Source: Hyphomicrobiales bacterium
GTDB taxonomy: Bacteria; Pseudomonadota; Alphaproteobacteria; Rhizobiales; Rhizobiaceae
Assembly (NCBI GenBank): GCA_900466605.1
Contig: UBMU01000036.1
Coordinates: forward strand, 95,316-159,315
Reading direction: 5' to 3'
Length of the DNA: 64,000 bases
The position numbers were made by a program, and so were the translations under genes. Under the pieces are notes generated by a model that was given only the letters and a program-made list of their open reading frames with translations, was not told the origin of the DNA and did not search any database. This document shows, piece after piece, positions 8,223 through 16,891 of the stretch (position 1 is its first letter; each line of letters starts with the position of its first letter).

Positions 8223-8339
8223 AACAAATGACAGAAACGCGATCAATTAGGTTCACAAACCCCCGTTGATTGTGTAGTTTCCGCGCAAATTTGGGGCGGC
8301 TGCCGCCGTCATCTCAACCGACAGGAAGAAAACCACTAT

Positions 8340-8558
8340 ATGCCTAAAGAAGAAGTCCTCGAATTTCCGGGTATCGTGACCGAGCTTCTGCCGAACGCGA
8401 CGTTCCGCGTAAAGCTCGAAAACGAACACGAGATCATCGCCCACACCGCTGGCCGCATGCGCAAGAACCGCATCCGCGTTCTGGCAGGCGACAAGGTTCT
8501 CGTTGAAATGACCCCCTACGACCTGACCAAGGGCCGCATCACCTACCGCTTCAAGTAG
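8340..8558 (+). CDS. infA: Translation initiation factor IF-1
   Basis: 72 residues forming a single S1/OB-fold RNA-binding domain; binds the ribosomal A site during initiation together with IF-2 and IF-3. It is almost identical to the rhizobial consensus: EVLEFPGIVTELLPNATF, then HTAGRMRKNRIRVLAGDKV and MTPYDLTKGRITYRFK. AGGAAG lies about 10 bases before the ATG. The 117-base gap before it is long enough for its own promoter. Confidence 0.97.
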   Translation: MPKEEVLEFPGIVTELLPNATFRVKLENEHEIIAHTAGRMRKNRIRVLAGDKVLVEMTPYDLTKGRITYRFK

Positions 8559-8615
8559 GCCTGGTATCAAAGGCTCGCGAGGCTTTTATCTCCGTCTTCC
8601 GGTGGTCGAGGTTCC

Positions 8616-9236
8616 ATGGCGCTGAAATACAAGCTCATTCTGGCTTCCGGCTCCCCCCGCCGCGTCGATCTGCTCAATCAGGCAGGGATCGAGCCTTCGC
8701 GTCTCATGCCGATGGATATCGATGAGACGCCGAAGAAGTCTGAGCACCCGCGCTCGCTGGCACGGCGCCTGTCGACGGAAAAGGCCGAGGCTGCGTTTGC
8801 CGCCATCAAGGGCGACATGACTTGGAAGGGCAGCTACATCCTGGCTGCCGATACCGTCGTTGCCGTTGGTCGCCGCATCCTGGGAAAAGCCGAATTCGCG
8901 GATGAAGCCTCTGCCTCGCTGCATCTCCTCTCTGGTCGCAGCCATTGGGTCTACACCGGCGTCTGCCTGGTGACGCCCGACCGCAAGGTCCGCCAGAAGA
9001 TTGTCGAGACCAAGGTTCGCTTCAAGCGCCTTTCCGGTTTCGAGATCGAGAACTACCTTGCATCAGGGCAGTGGCGCGGCAAGGCCGGCGCCTACGGCAT
9101 CCAGGGCCTGGCCGGTACGTTCGTGCAGAAGATGGTTGGCTCCTACACCAATGTTGTCGGTCTGCCGCTGTATGAAACCATCCTTCTGCTGACCGGTGAA
9201 GGCTTTGACGTGCACAGCCGGTGGCCCGAGGGCTGA
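8616..9236 (+). CDS. maf: Maf family nucleotide pyrophosphatase
   Basis: A 206-residue house-cleaning enzyme that hydrolyses non-canonical or methylated nucleoside triphosphates to monophosphates. The N-terminal LILASGSPRRVDLL is the Maf signature that binds phosphate; the conserved catalytic Asp is in LAADTVV, and GKAGAYGIQG is also typical. The arrangement infA-maf-yacG is common in Rhizobiales. A GAGG Shine-Dalgarno sequence precedes the ATG. Confidence 0.93.
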   Translation: MALKYKLILASGSPRRVDLLNQAGIEPSRLMPMDIDETPKKSEHPRSLARRLSTEKAEAAFAAIKGDMTWKGSYILAADTVVAVGRRILGKAEFADEASASLHLLSGRSHWVYTGVCLVTPDRKVRQKIVETKVRFKRLSGFEIENYLASGQWRGKAGAYGIQGLAGTFVQKMVGSYTNVVGLPLYETILLLTGEGFDVHSRWPEG

Positions 9237-9254
9237 TCCTCGAAGGGACCGCTG

Positions 9255-9461
9255 ATGTCTGACGAAAACAAAACTGCCAAGGTCGAACCGCTGCGCAAGA
9301 TGCGGCCGTGCCCGGAGTGCGGAAAGCCATCCCACCGCGAACACTATCCGTTTTGCTCGAACCGCTGCCGTGAGCTCGATCTTTCGCGCTGGCTCTCCGG
9401 CTTGTACGCCATTCCCGTTGCCGACGACGAGATGAAGGCGGACTACAAGGACGAGGAATAA
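9255..9461 (+). CDS. yacG: DNA gyrase inhibitor YacG, zinc-binding
   Basis: A 68-residue protein with a four-Cys zinc knuckle: CPECGK (residues 17-20 region) and FCSNRCRELDLSRWL. In E. coli YacG binds GyrB and blocks DNA binding by gyrase; the same role is inferred here. The C-terminal tail is acidic (DDEMKADYKDEE). It follows maf by 18 bases with AGGGACC upstream and is probably the last gene of the maf transcript. Confidence 0.93.
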   Translation: MSDENKTAKVEPLRKMRPCPECGKPSHREHYPFCSNRCRELDLSRWLSGLYAIPVADDEMKADYKDEE

Positions 9462-9548
9462 GCCGCCTTTTTCCACGGGCGAAGCCATTCAATTCATTGA
9501 TGAATACTGAAAATTGAAAGGCTTCTCAAAAAACTGTCATTTTGGCGC

Positions 9549-9576
9549 TTGCCATGTCCGGACAAGATGCTATAAC
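9549..9576 (+). promoter_or_regulatory. Promoter of tRNA-Phe
   Basis: TTGCCA and TATAAC are separated by 16 bases, a good match to the housekeeping sigma-70 type. Transcription would start near 9584, about 64 bases before the mature tRNA. Confidence 0.55.
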
Positions 9577-9647
9577 CCCGCTCGCTTCCGGGGGCGAACC
9601 AAGGCCCTCTGTTCTTTCTCAGGGAAGAATGTCCGCGAAGCGGGTTA

Positions 9648-9723
9648 GCCCAGATAGCTCAGTTGGTAGAGCAGCGGATTGAAAATCCGCGTGTCGCTGG
9701 TTCGATTCCGGCTCTGGGCACCA
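9648..9723 (+). tRNA. tRNA-Phe (GAA)
   Basis: A complete cloverleaf: acceptor GCCCAGA/TCTGGGC, D arm GCTCAGTTGGTAGAGC, anticodon loop TTGAAAA with anticodon GAA, T arm CTGGTTCGATTCCGG, discriminator A and an encoded CCA. Confidence 0.96.
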
Positions 9724-9915
9724 CTCTCCACGAATTCACAGCAGCAAACATTTGTTCTGTTCAGTGGAAGCACTGAAGCATCTGGTCTCTCCAGACCGCG
9801 AGCGATGAGTGTCATAGCCCGTGCCTCCTAGCCGAACAACTCAACAATCGTCGCTTGTCCACCCGGGCAGGATGCCTAACCGCCGGGCGCCTTGACGGAA
9901 TCGGAGCGAGCGCCC

Positions 9916-10092
9916 TCAGTAACTGCAGCCCCGACCATTGCGGGGCTTGAAGCCGCCGGCACAGGCCGGATTCGAGGTGTCTCCTCGTGCGTAGTTGGGC
10001 GCTGTGCCCGTTGCTGCCGTGATGCTCGTGCACGACGAAAGAAGCACGCCGACGAATGCTCCAGTCGCAATCATTGTCAGAAGTCTGGTCAT
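9916..10092 (-). CDS. Small lipoprotein, 58 aa
   Basis: The N-terminus MTRLLTMIATGAFVGVLLSS followed by Cys is a lipoprotein signal peptide with the lipobox LLSSC. The mature peptide is short (about 38 residues) and ends with two further Cys (NPACAGGF and GRGCSY) that could pair. The start is the ATG at 10092 with AAAGG eight bases upstream; an upstream GTG at 10101 would overlap that ribosome binding site. Function unknown; a small envelope protein. Confidence 0.6.
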   Translation of the reverse strand: MTRLLTMIATGAFVGVLLSSCTSITAATGTAPNYARGDTSNPACAGGFKPRNGRGCSY

Positions 10093-10299
10093 TTGAGTCA
10101 CCTTTGGGAAACGGTAAGGCTAGTCCCAAGGTACAATCTGCCAAACAGCAGGGAACCTATACATAGGTGTGGCGAGGCCAGCGTCGCTGGACAGGCCCTA
10201 GGGTCGGGATCGGAGGCCAGACCAATTTGCGAGCGTGACAGATACTACCTGAGGCCCTTTCCTGGCTAGAAGGTTGGCTACCGAGCCCGAACGGGGGCA

Positions 10300-11991
10300 T
10301 CATCCCAGCAGCATCACGACCACCATCCCCCAGATCGTCAGCAGCGTGTTGCCGATGGCATATGTCACGGTGTAGCCGAGTGCCGGCACCTGGCTTTTGG
10401 CAGCGTCGGTGATCATGCCGAGGGCGGCCGTCGTGGTGCGGGCACCAGCGCAGGCGCCGAACAGAATGGCCGGGTCGAACTTGAACAGATATTTCCCCGT
10501 ATACATTGCGAGGATCAGCGGGATGGTGGTCGCGACGACGCCCCAGAGGAAAAGGCTGATCCCGAGCTCTTTCAGCCCTGCGACAAAGCCTGGTCCGGCA
10601 CTGATGCCGACGACGGCGATGAAGACGTTCAACCCGACCGAGTTCATGAACCACACGGTTGACGATGGAATTCGTCCGAATGTGGGATGCACGGAACGCA
10701 GCCATCCGAAGACAAGCCCCGATATCAATGCACCGCCTGCCGTGGAGAGCGTCAGAGGTACGCCGGATACATTCAGGACGAGCGCGCCAATGAGGGCGCC
10801 CAAGGCAATTGCTGCACCGATGAATGCGACATCGGCGACATCGGTGGCACGGTCTGGATAGCCGATATGTTTTGTGGCCGCCGCGATATCCTTCGTGCGA
10901 CCCACCAAGGTCAGGATGTCGCCGCGGTGGATGATGGTATCAGGCAGGATCGGGATGACGGTCGCGGTAGCGCCTCGAACAATCTTTCTCAGGAAAACAC
11001 CACGTGCGGCGGGAGACTTGGCAATTTCAGACAGCTTCTGGCCGGCAATCTGTTTGCTGGTGACAAACACGTCGACGCCTTCGGCGGGAATATTTTGCAG
11101 TTCGGGATCGTTGACTTCCTCCGCTTCGTGACCAAGCACGTCTACCAGAACATCACGCGGGCCGACCACCGCAACGACATCCCCTGCCTGTAGTACCGTC
11201 TCAGCCGTTGCTTCCAGGATCGCACCATCTCGGCGGACACGCTCTATGAAAACGCGTGCATTGGGTACGAGGGCCTCCGCCTGAACCGCCGTGAGGCCAA
11301 CCACGGGTCCGTCGGGCTTGATCCGGTATGCCCGCAGCTCGAAGCGATGCCATGCCGAGCCTGCCCCACCGAGTTCCGATGCGGCGCTGTGGCGCGTTTC
11401 GTAGTCCTTGCATGCGGCCACGAGGTCTATGCCGAGAAGTCTTGGGCCGACAAGAGCGAGAATGACCGCCGAACCCGCCGTGCCGAAGATGTAGGTTACG
11501 GCATAGGCGATGGGCATCGCGTTGAGCGTCTCCGTCGCCTGATCGGAGGGCAATCCGAGACGGTTTATCGCGTCGGTTGCAAGACCCATGGACGCTGAGA
11601 TCGTTTGAGATCCGGCATAGAGACCGGCAGCAGAGCCGACATCATAGCCCGCCAACATTGCGACAATGACCGGAATAGCCAGGCAGTAGATGCAGACGAT
11701 CACCGAAAAGGCGGCCTGAGGTAAGCCGTCGGATGCAATCCCGCGCACAAATTGCGGGCCGACACCGTATCCGACCGCAAAGAGGAACATGAGAAAGAAG
11801 ACGGACTTGACGTTGGGCGAGATGGTCATGCCGAGCTGGCCGATAATCACGGCAGCAAGCAAGGTCGAGGTGACCGCGCCGAGGCCGAGGCCCTTGTAGG
11901 TGAACTTGCCGACGAAGTAGCCGATCGCCAGCGACAGGAAAATGGCGATCTCGGGATACTTCCGAAGCGTTTCAGCGAACCATTCGAGCAT
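10300..11991 (-). CDS. aspT: Aspartate:alanine antiporter (AAE family)
   Basis: A 563-residue membrane protein with five or so helices at each end and a central soluble part (about residues 200-370) holding two TrkA-C/RCK-C-like domains (VVGLTAVQAEALV-AG-VVAVVGPRD and KLSEIAKSPAARGVFLRKI). This is the layout and size of AspT, which exchanges external aspartate for internal alanine. It is directly downstream of the aspartate 4-decarboxylase gene. Together they form a decarboxylation cycle that consumes a cytosolic proton and exchanges a 1- for a 0-charge substrate, generating proton-motive force. Symbol assigned from this pairing plus the protein pattern. Confidence 0.85.
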   Translation of the reverse strand: MLEWFAETLRKYPEIAIFLSLAIGYFVGKFTYKGLGLGAVTSTLLAAVIIGQLGMTISPNVKSVFFLMFLFAVGYGVGPQFVRGIASDGLPQAAFSVIVCIYCLAIPVIVAMLAGYDVGSAAGLYAGSQTISASMGLATDAINRLGLPSDQATETLNAMPIAYAVTYIFGTAGSAVILALVGPRLLGIDLVAACKDYETRHSAASELGGAGSAWHRFELRAYRIKPDGPVVGLTAVQAEALVPNARVFIERVRRDGAILEATAETVLQAGDVVAVVGPRDVLVDVLGHEAEEVNDPELQNIPAEGVDVFVTSKQIAGQKLSEIAKSPAARGVFLRKIVRGATATVIPILPDTIIHRGDILTLVGRTKDIAAATKHIGYPDRATDVADVAFIGAAIALGALIGALVLNVSGVPLTLSTAGGALISGLVFGWLRSVHPTFGRIPSSTVWFMNSVGLNVFIAVVGISAGPGFVAGLKELGISLFLWGVVATTIPLILAMYTGKYLFKFDPAILFGACAGARTTTAALGMITDAAKSQVPALGYTVTYAIGNTLLTIWGMVVVMLLG

Positions 11992-12078
11992 GACGACATG
12001 ATCTCCTGACTTGACGATGCGACAAGTTGCTCCTGGCGACGATCACACTTCACCCCCCTGAGCAGATGGATGGTTAAG

Positions 12079-13704
12079 TCATGGCTGCGCCAGTTCGCCC
12101 TTCGCCGCGCGATAGGCCTGCAGATAGCCACGCGCGACCGCTCTTATTGCGCGCCCGATGGAGTCGTAGGCTTCGTCAGGCAGGTTGGCGAACGACACGC
12201 GCACCGACCAGTTCGGCGCATCGAAGCCGGATCCGTTCAGAACCACGATGCCGTGGTCTTCCGCGAGCTTGAAGGCGATATCGAGCGGGTGAACATTCTC
12301 CTTCACCCAGTCTGTTACCTCATCGCCTACATATTTCCGCGCCCAGAATTCGTAGTCGATGATGCCGTAGTAACGGTCGAAGTAGGGACGGGCCTGAAAC
12401 TCGATCCCCATGCCGTTCATCAACTTGTCGAAGCGCCGCTGGCAGATCGCCATGCAGGCCTTCTGATAGATCTTCTCGTTGTCGAGCATCTCGACGAGGC
12501 CGAACAGCGACATCATGACCTGTTGTGGCAGAGACAGGCCGGCGGTGTGGTTCAGTGCGACGTCGCGGCTGTCTGCAACGATACGATCGATGAACTTGAT
12601 TTCGCGCGGCTTCGGGGTGAGCGCCTTGTAGCGGGCGTCCATCAGTTTCTGTGCCGACTCCGGCAAGGCGCGGATCATCTTGTCGAATATGTTGTCCTGG
12701 GCGACCGCGATGACGCCGAGGCGCCAGCCGGTGCAGCCGAAGTACTTGGAGTAGGAGTAGACGCCGATGGTGTTATGCGGCAGGTGGCCCATCACCGACT
12801 CGAAGTTCGGTACGAAGGTGCCGTAGACGTCATCCGTCAGGATCATCAGGTCAGGGCGTTTCGTTTTCACGAACTTCACCAGACGGTCCATCGTTTCGGG
12901 GTCGAGCGCAACGGCGGACGGATTTCCGGGGTTGACGATAAACAGCGCCTTGACCGACTTGTCCTCGAGCGGCTTCAGATCCTCGTCGGTAAGCTGGAAA
13001 CGGTCCTCGGCCTCAGCCGAGACGTGGATCTGCTTCAGCGCGTAATCTTCGAGGTGGGGCATTTCCAGGTAAGGGGTGAAGATCGGCGTCGCGAGTGCGA
13101 TGGTGTCTCCGGAATTCAGCAGGCGGGCATTCTTCAGCGCCTTGAAGATGTAGCACATGGCCGCGGTGCCGCCCTCGACGGGGTAGAGGTCGAATTTCGC
13201 GGTCGGGCGATTGCCGGAGCACATGGCCCACATCAGATATTCGTGTGTGATCGCTTCGTTGTGCACAAGGGCGCGGTCGGGCACAGGGTAATGGTCGCCG
13301 ATGATCGAGTCCGTCAGTTCATTGACAAATTTGTCGGGATCGAATGCGAATTTCTTGATCGCGAAGTCGACCGCGGCTTCGAGAGTCTCGGCGCCGGGTG
13401 TGTCCGGATCGGCCTTGCGCTTCTGGAGCCAGGCTTTCAGGCGGCTATGGCAACCATCCGTCGGAGGCATGCCCGCCAGCCCGGCGGCTTCATCGTAGGA
13501 GACGCGCTTGGCTTCGGTCAGTGCGAACTGTCCGAGCAGGAAGAAAGCCTCACGTGCTTTCGTCGCTATCCAGTTGGGATTTCCTCTTCCGGCGTTGAGG
13601 TATGTTCGCCCCGCCTTGTCGGCCTGCGCCAGGCGGATCAGTTCATCCTTGATCTCAAATGGGCTGAGGTCTTCGAATTTGGCGTAGATACCTGCGTCGG
13701 CCAT
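12079..13704 (-). CDS. aspD: Aspartate 4-decarboxylase (bifunctional aminotransferase)
   Basis: A 541-residue PLP enzyme of fold type I that converts L-aspartate to L-alanine and CO2. Seen: NAGRGNPNW near residue 40, IVNPGNPSA (258-265), the PLP-contact Asp in ILTDDVYG (about 291) and the Schiff-base Lys at 320 in YSYSKYFGCTGWRLG. The size and the long C-terminal half fit the aspartate 4-decarboxylase branch rather than ordinary aminotransferases of about 400 residues. Start at 13704 because GGGAGGAG precedes this ATG; the upstream in-frame extension looks non-coding. It is 87 bases upstream of aspT on the same strand. Confidence 0.88.
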   Translation of the reverse strand: MADAGIYAKFEDLSPFEIKDELIRLAQADKAGRTYLNAGRGNPNWIATKAREAFFLLGQFALTEAKRVSYDEAAGLAGMPPTDGCHSRLKAWLQKRKADPDTPGAETLEAAVDFAIKKFAFDPDKFVNELTDSIIGDHYPVPDRALVHNEAITHEYLMWAMCSGNRPTAKFDLYPVEGGTAAMCYIFKALKNARLLNSGDTIALATPIFTPYLEMPHLEDYALKQIHVSAEAEDRFQLTDEDLKPLEDKSVKALFIVNPGNPSAVALDPETMDRLVKFVKTKRPDLMILTDDVYGTFVPNFESVMGHLPHNTIGVYSYSKYFGCTGWRLGVIAVAQDNIFDKMIRALPESAQKLMDARYKALTPKPREIKFIDRIVADSRDVALNHTAGLSLPQQVMMSLFGLVEMLDNEKIYQKACMAICQRRFDKLMNGMGIEFQARPYFDRYYGIIDYEFWARKYVGDEVTDWVKENVHPLDIAFKLAEDHGIVVLNGSGFDAPNWSVRVSFANLPDEAYDSIGRAIRAVARGYLQAYRAAKGELAQP

Positions 13705-13983
13705 GACAGCTCCTCCCGCTTCGCAACAACTGCAGCCAGGGAAACTGGCGATACCGTCGTGCCCGCTTTTCACTCGAATAGTGGGATGATCGTCCGTGTG
13801 CGCATAATAGGGAAGTAAATTACAGCTCAGAGTAGGGTAGCATACGGTATGTTACGAAGCGTCGATATAGAGGAAGGCTAGGACGGGATGCTTCTGGCCC
13901 ATGGGAGAAAAAGCGGCTGAGCAGGCGCCAGATATGCCGGCAATCGGATCAATTGCCTTCCGTAACCTACAAGGCGGCGCCGG

Positions 13984-14217
13984 CTAAGCCATCCTTCGCA
14001 GTACGTCCAGCAGTGTTCGGGCGTCATCATTGGCGCCGATCCGCCTGAGGCCGTCGTCCGCGAGCGTAACAATTGCCTCTAGCGCTTCCTGCTCGCTCCA
14101 GCCGGCCTCGATCGATGCCGTTACGAGATCCCGGAAGGCAAGCTGCAGGGCATCCTGGCAACGGATGTACCGGTCGGGGTCGTCGTTCGTGACGAAGGGC
14201 CTGTATATGTCTCTCAT
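13984..14217 (-). CDS. Hypothetical protein, 77 aa
   Basis: Small soluble acidic helical protein (RDIYRPFVTNDDPDRYIRC, then ALQLAFRDLVTASIEAGW, then EALEAIVTLADDGLRRIG). A clear GGAGAAG precedes the ATG. It is a short rhizobial hypothetical with no known function; no transmembrane segment. Confidence 0.6.
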   Translation of the reverse strand: MRDIYRPFVTNDDPDRYIRCQDALQLAFRDLVTASIEAGWSEQEALEAIVTLADDGLRRIGANDDARTLLDVLRRMA

Positions 14218-14448
14218 CTCGCTTCTCCGCGATGGTACCGACGAGGCAGGATAGGCGGAATGAGTTTAAGAAAATGCTTATAAAGACATTGTCCAAGCAA
14301 TTGGCGTACTCGTGTCGTGCCGGAGTCCGGTCCTTTGCCCAGGGGCGATGCATGGCGGATTCGCGAAGGTTAAGCCACCAACTGAAGCCGTTCTCATTTC
14401 AGTTCTGCGATGATAATACTGACAACGCAAACAGAGGGGGGACACTCT

Positions 14449-14853
14449 ATGCCGCGCATCTCGCAGCTATACTTCAAGACTGCAGTTATCTTTCTGATCA
14501 TTGGCATCGTCATGGGCTTGAATATGGCAATTTCACAGGATCACAGTGTCATCGGCGCCCATGCACACTGTAATCTCTTGGGTTGGGTGACCATGGCGCT
14601 CTTCGGCGGTTACCATGCGCTCAATCCACAGAAGGCAGAGAAGCGCCTCGCGCTTATCCAGTATTATGTCTACACAGCCGGTATCGTCCTGATGGTGCCG
14701 TCGCTGTATCTCCTGCTCCAGGGCAACGCGGCCATGGAGCCGATTGTCGCCCTCTCGTCGGTCATTACCTTCGTGGGCGTCCTGCTTTTCGCATTCATCA
14801 TCTTCTCGAGCGAAAAGATAGTCGTTACACCGCCTGCGCCATCCTACCGCTGA
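14449..14853 (+). CDS. Four-helix membrane protein with a His-rich motif, cytochrome-oxidase-like
   Basis: 134 residues with about four transmembrane helices (near 9-29, 38-55, 68-87, 94-114). Between helices 1 and 2 is the motif GAHAHCNLLGW, with His38 and His40, plus His32 and His56 nearby. This looks like one piece of heme-copper oxidase or NorB subunit I, where such HxH-xNLLGW motifs occur, and similar short proteins are often annotated as oxidase-related. It is far too short to be an oxidase. The start at 14449 follows GAGGGGGGA. Function unknown; heme or metal binding is possible. Confidence 0.6.
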   Translation: MPRISQLYFKTAVIFLIIGIVMGLNMAISQDHSVIGAHAHCNLLGWVTMALFGGYHALNPQKAEKRLALIQYYVYTAGIVLMVPSLYLLLQGNAAMEPIVALSSVITFVGVLLFAFIIFSSEKIVVTPPAPSYR

Positions 14854-14974
14854 GCGGTCCAATGCGGCGTTTGGCAGAGCGTAATCGCCTCGCCGAACGG
14901 ATGCACGAAAGTCGATTGCGGCCATTGCAGCCGCATTTTGCCTCTTCACCGCGGAGCGGACATCGCTCGGGAAC

Positions 14975-15181
14975 TCAGTGGATAATCTGTATGCGGATCT
15001 GCTCTTTGGCCGCGTAGCTGAGGCAATCGCTGGCAGCATCGCCGACGAAGATGACGTCGCCATCGGAATCGAACAATCCCCAGCAGGTCTCGTCGTCAAC
15101 GTAGACTTTCCTGACATAGCCGAACGGCTCGGCCTCGATAAAGACGTTGGGTGCAACTGGAACAGCAGCAAGTGCTCGCAT
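14975..15181 (-). CDS. Hypothetical protein, 68 aa (possible DUF1150-like)
   Basis: A small soluble protein: PNVFIEAEPFGYVRKVYVDD, then WGLFDSDGDVIFVGD and an end rich in hydrophobics. The GYV-R, short linker, LF-DGD-I pattern resembles DUF1150 proteins, but the match is from memory and weak. Start at 15181 because TTGGAG lies 8 bases upstream. It faces the OsmC-family gene across a 236-base divergent region. Confidence 0.5.
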   Translation of the reverse strand: MRALAAVPVAPNVFIEAEPFGYVRKVYVDDETCWGLFDSDGDVIFVGDAASDCLSYAAKEQIRIQIIH

Positions 15182-15322
15182 GGATAACTCCAATGAGTCG
15201 TTTCTGTTTTAGCGCGACCTTATATTGCACTTTCAAGCTGACCTGGGGCTATCCTCAGAAATCGGGATGGGAAACTGAGGTTGACGAGCGGGCAGATTGA
15301 AGCCGGCCGAATCACTTGGGAC

Positions 15323-15337
15323 GGGCAATTTTTGCCC
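15323..15337. promoter_or_regulatory. Palindrome upstream of the OsmC-family gene
   Basis: GGGCAA-TTT-TTGCCC is a perfect 6-bp inverted repeat with a 3-base centre. It lies about 20 bases before the -35 element of the candidate promoter and could be an operator or a short hairpin. Confidence 0.35.
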
Positions 15338-15356
15338 ACGGTGGCAATGAAGCGCG

Positions 15357-15385
15357 TTGCCGCGAACACTCAAAATCCCTATCTA
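15357..15385 (+). promoter_or_regulatory. Candidate promoter of the OsmC-family gene
   Basis: TTGCCG and TATCTA with an ideal 17-base spacer; transcription would start near 15392, leaving a 25-base leader before the ATG. Confidence 0.4.
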
Positions 15386-15417
15386 GAACAGGTTGTCATC
15401 ACCAAAGGAATTTTCTC

Positions 15418-15843
15418 ATGGCCGATCTCAAGGCTCGTCCTCGTCCTGTCGGCGCAACCGCCGTTCTCGGCCGTACCGGTTTTCCGCATGTCACTTCAGC
15501 CACCAAAGGTGAGCTCGATATTGTCACCGGCGCCTCGCAAGCGGGCTTCAATCCGCTTGACCTCCTGTATGCCTCACTGTCGGCCTGCTTGGTGCTGAGT
15601 GCGCGCATCGCTGCGAGCCAGATGGGCATTCTCGACCAGATCACCGAGATTACCGCCGACGTCACCGGCGAGAAGGCGGGCGAGGGTCCGTCGCGCGTCC
15701 AGACATTCAACATCGCCTTTTCGATCAAGGGCGACATCGATGAAGAAACGCGTCTGAAGATCGCACACGCGGCCGAAGGGATCTGCACGGTCAGCAACAC
15801 CATCCGCGGTACACCTGAGTTTTCGACCGTCATCTCCGGCTGA
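15418..15843 (+). CDS. OsmC family protein
   Basis: 141 residues. OsmC/Ohr-family proteins are thiol peroxidases or related redox proteins. Seen: GATAVLGRTGFPHVTSATKG, then NPLDLLYASLSACLVLSAR with the first conserved Cys, and EGICTVSNTIRG with the second, the usual two positions. The sequence is closer to the YhfA-type branch than to Ohr, so organic peroxide reduction is possible but not assured. Start at 15418 with AAAGGAA upstream; monocistronic, with a candidate promoter at 15357. Confidence 0.88.
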   Translation: MADLKARPRPVGATAVLGRTGFPHVTSATKGELDIVTGASQAGFNPLDLLYASLSACLVLSARIAASQMGILDQITEITADVTGEKAGEGPSRVQTFNIAFSIKGDIDEETRLKIAHAAEGICTVSNTIRGTPEFSTVISG

Positions 15844-15990
15844 TCGGCGACGTGCGGCGCGGTTTCATCGGTAGGTAAAGGTTTGTGCTTTTGCCTGCCC
15901 TTGTCGCTTCCCGGCTATCCCGCCGCCATCGCTTCTGGTAGGTCCGTTGCTCGCCGCCAGACTTGAGGCGGTCGGAAAGCATCGGGAAAC

Positions 15991-16887
15991 ATGTCGCAGG
16001 CCTCCTCCTCCATCGCCGAAACCCCAGCGTCCAACCGGTTTGCCCTTGCCGCCTTGATTCTTGGTGGTGCGGCGATCGGTGGCTCGCCGATCTTTGTGCG
16101 GCTGTCGGAAGTAGGGCCGATGGCGACGGCCTTTTGGCGGGTAGCTCTGGCCCTGATCCCGATCTTCCTTTTCTCGCTCGCCAAGGGCAAGGATGCAGGG
16201 CCGAAGCCTGAGAAGCTCTCGGACTATGCCATGCTGATCCTGCCTGGCGTTGTCCTCGCTTTGGATCTTGCGGCCTGGCATCTCTCCATCACCATGACGT
16301 CGGTGGCCAACGCAACGCTGCTCGCCAATCTTGCCCCGGTCTTCGTCACGGTGATCGGGCTTTTGTTTTTCGGCGCAGTGGTCACCCGCGTCTTCGTTCT
16401 CGGCCTCGTATTGGCCATCGCCGGCGTGGTGATCCTGAAGGGCGGCCCTTCAGCGCTCGGCAATGGTGATCTGCGCGGCGATGGTGTGGCGCTGATCGCG
16501 GCCGTGTTCTATGCGGGCTACATCCTGGCGATCGGCAAGCTGCGGAGCCGCTTCGATACCGTCCGGATCATGCTCTGGAGCACTGCGTCGGCCGCTGTCT
16601 GCATCTTCCCACTCGGCTTCTTCTATGAAGGCCACATGCTGCCGCCGACGGCCTATGGCTGGGCCATCGTCTTCGGTCTGGCCTTCGTCAGTCATGCCGG
16701 TGGACAAGTGGCCATCGCCTACGCGCTTGCCTATCTGCCTGCAGCCTTCTCATCGCTGACGCTGTTGCTGCAACCAGTCGTCGCGGCAATTCTCGCCTGG
16801 GTGCTGCTCAGCGAGCCGATCGGACCGATGCAGGCGATCGGCGGCATTGTGGTGCTCGCCGGGATTCTGGTTGCCCGGCGAGGCTGA
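15991..16887 (+). CDS. EamA/DMT-family transporter
   Basis: A 298-residue inner-membrane protein with about ten helices in two homologous EamA repeats (residues 15-150 and 160-295). Family marks: GGSPIFVRLSEVGPMATAFWR in helix 1-2, DLAAWHLSITMTSVANATLLANLAPVF in helix 3-4, and a late LTLLLQPVVAAILAWVLLSEP. Such carriers export amino acids or other metabolites; the substrate is not predictable. The stop is 4 bases from the convergent polysaccharide pyruvyl transferase gene. Confidence 0.9.
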   Translation: MSQASSSIAETPASNRFALAALILGGAAIGGSPIFVRLSEVGPMATAFWRVALALIPIFLFSLAKGKDAGPKPEKLSDYAMLILPGVVLALDLAAWHLSITMTSVANATLLANLAPVFVTVIGLLFFGAVVTRVFVLGLVLAIAGVVILKGGPSALGNGDLRGDGVALIAAVFYAGYILAIGKLRSRFDTVRIMLWSTASAAVCIFPLGFFYEGHMLPPTAYGWAIVFGLAFVSHAGGQVAIAYALAYLPAAFSSLTLLLQPVVAAILAWVLLSEPIGPMQAIGGIVVLAGILVARRG

Positions 16888-16891
16888 TTAA

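Noticed and set aside
12070..13818. A 582-codon open frame on the plus strand opposite aspD
   Set aside because: The minus-strand aspD has clear PLP-enzyme motifs and a strong ribosome binding site; the long plus frame is a by-product of GC-rich codon use.
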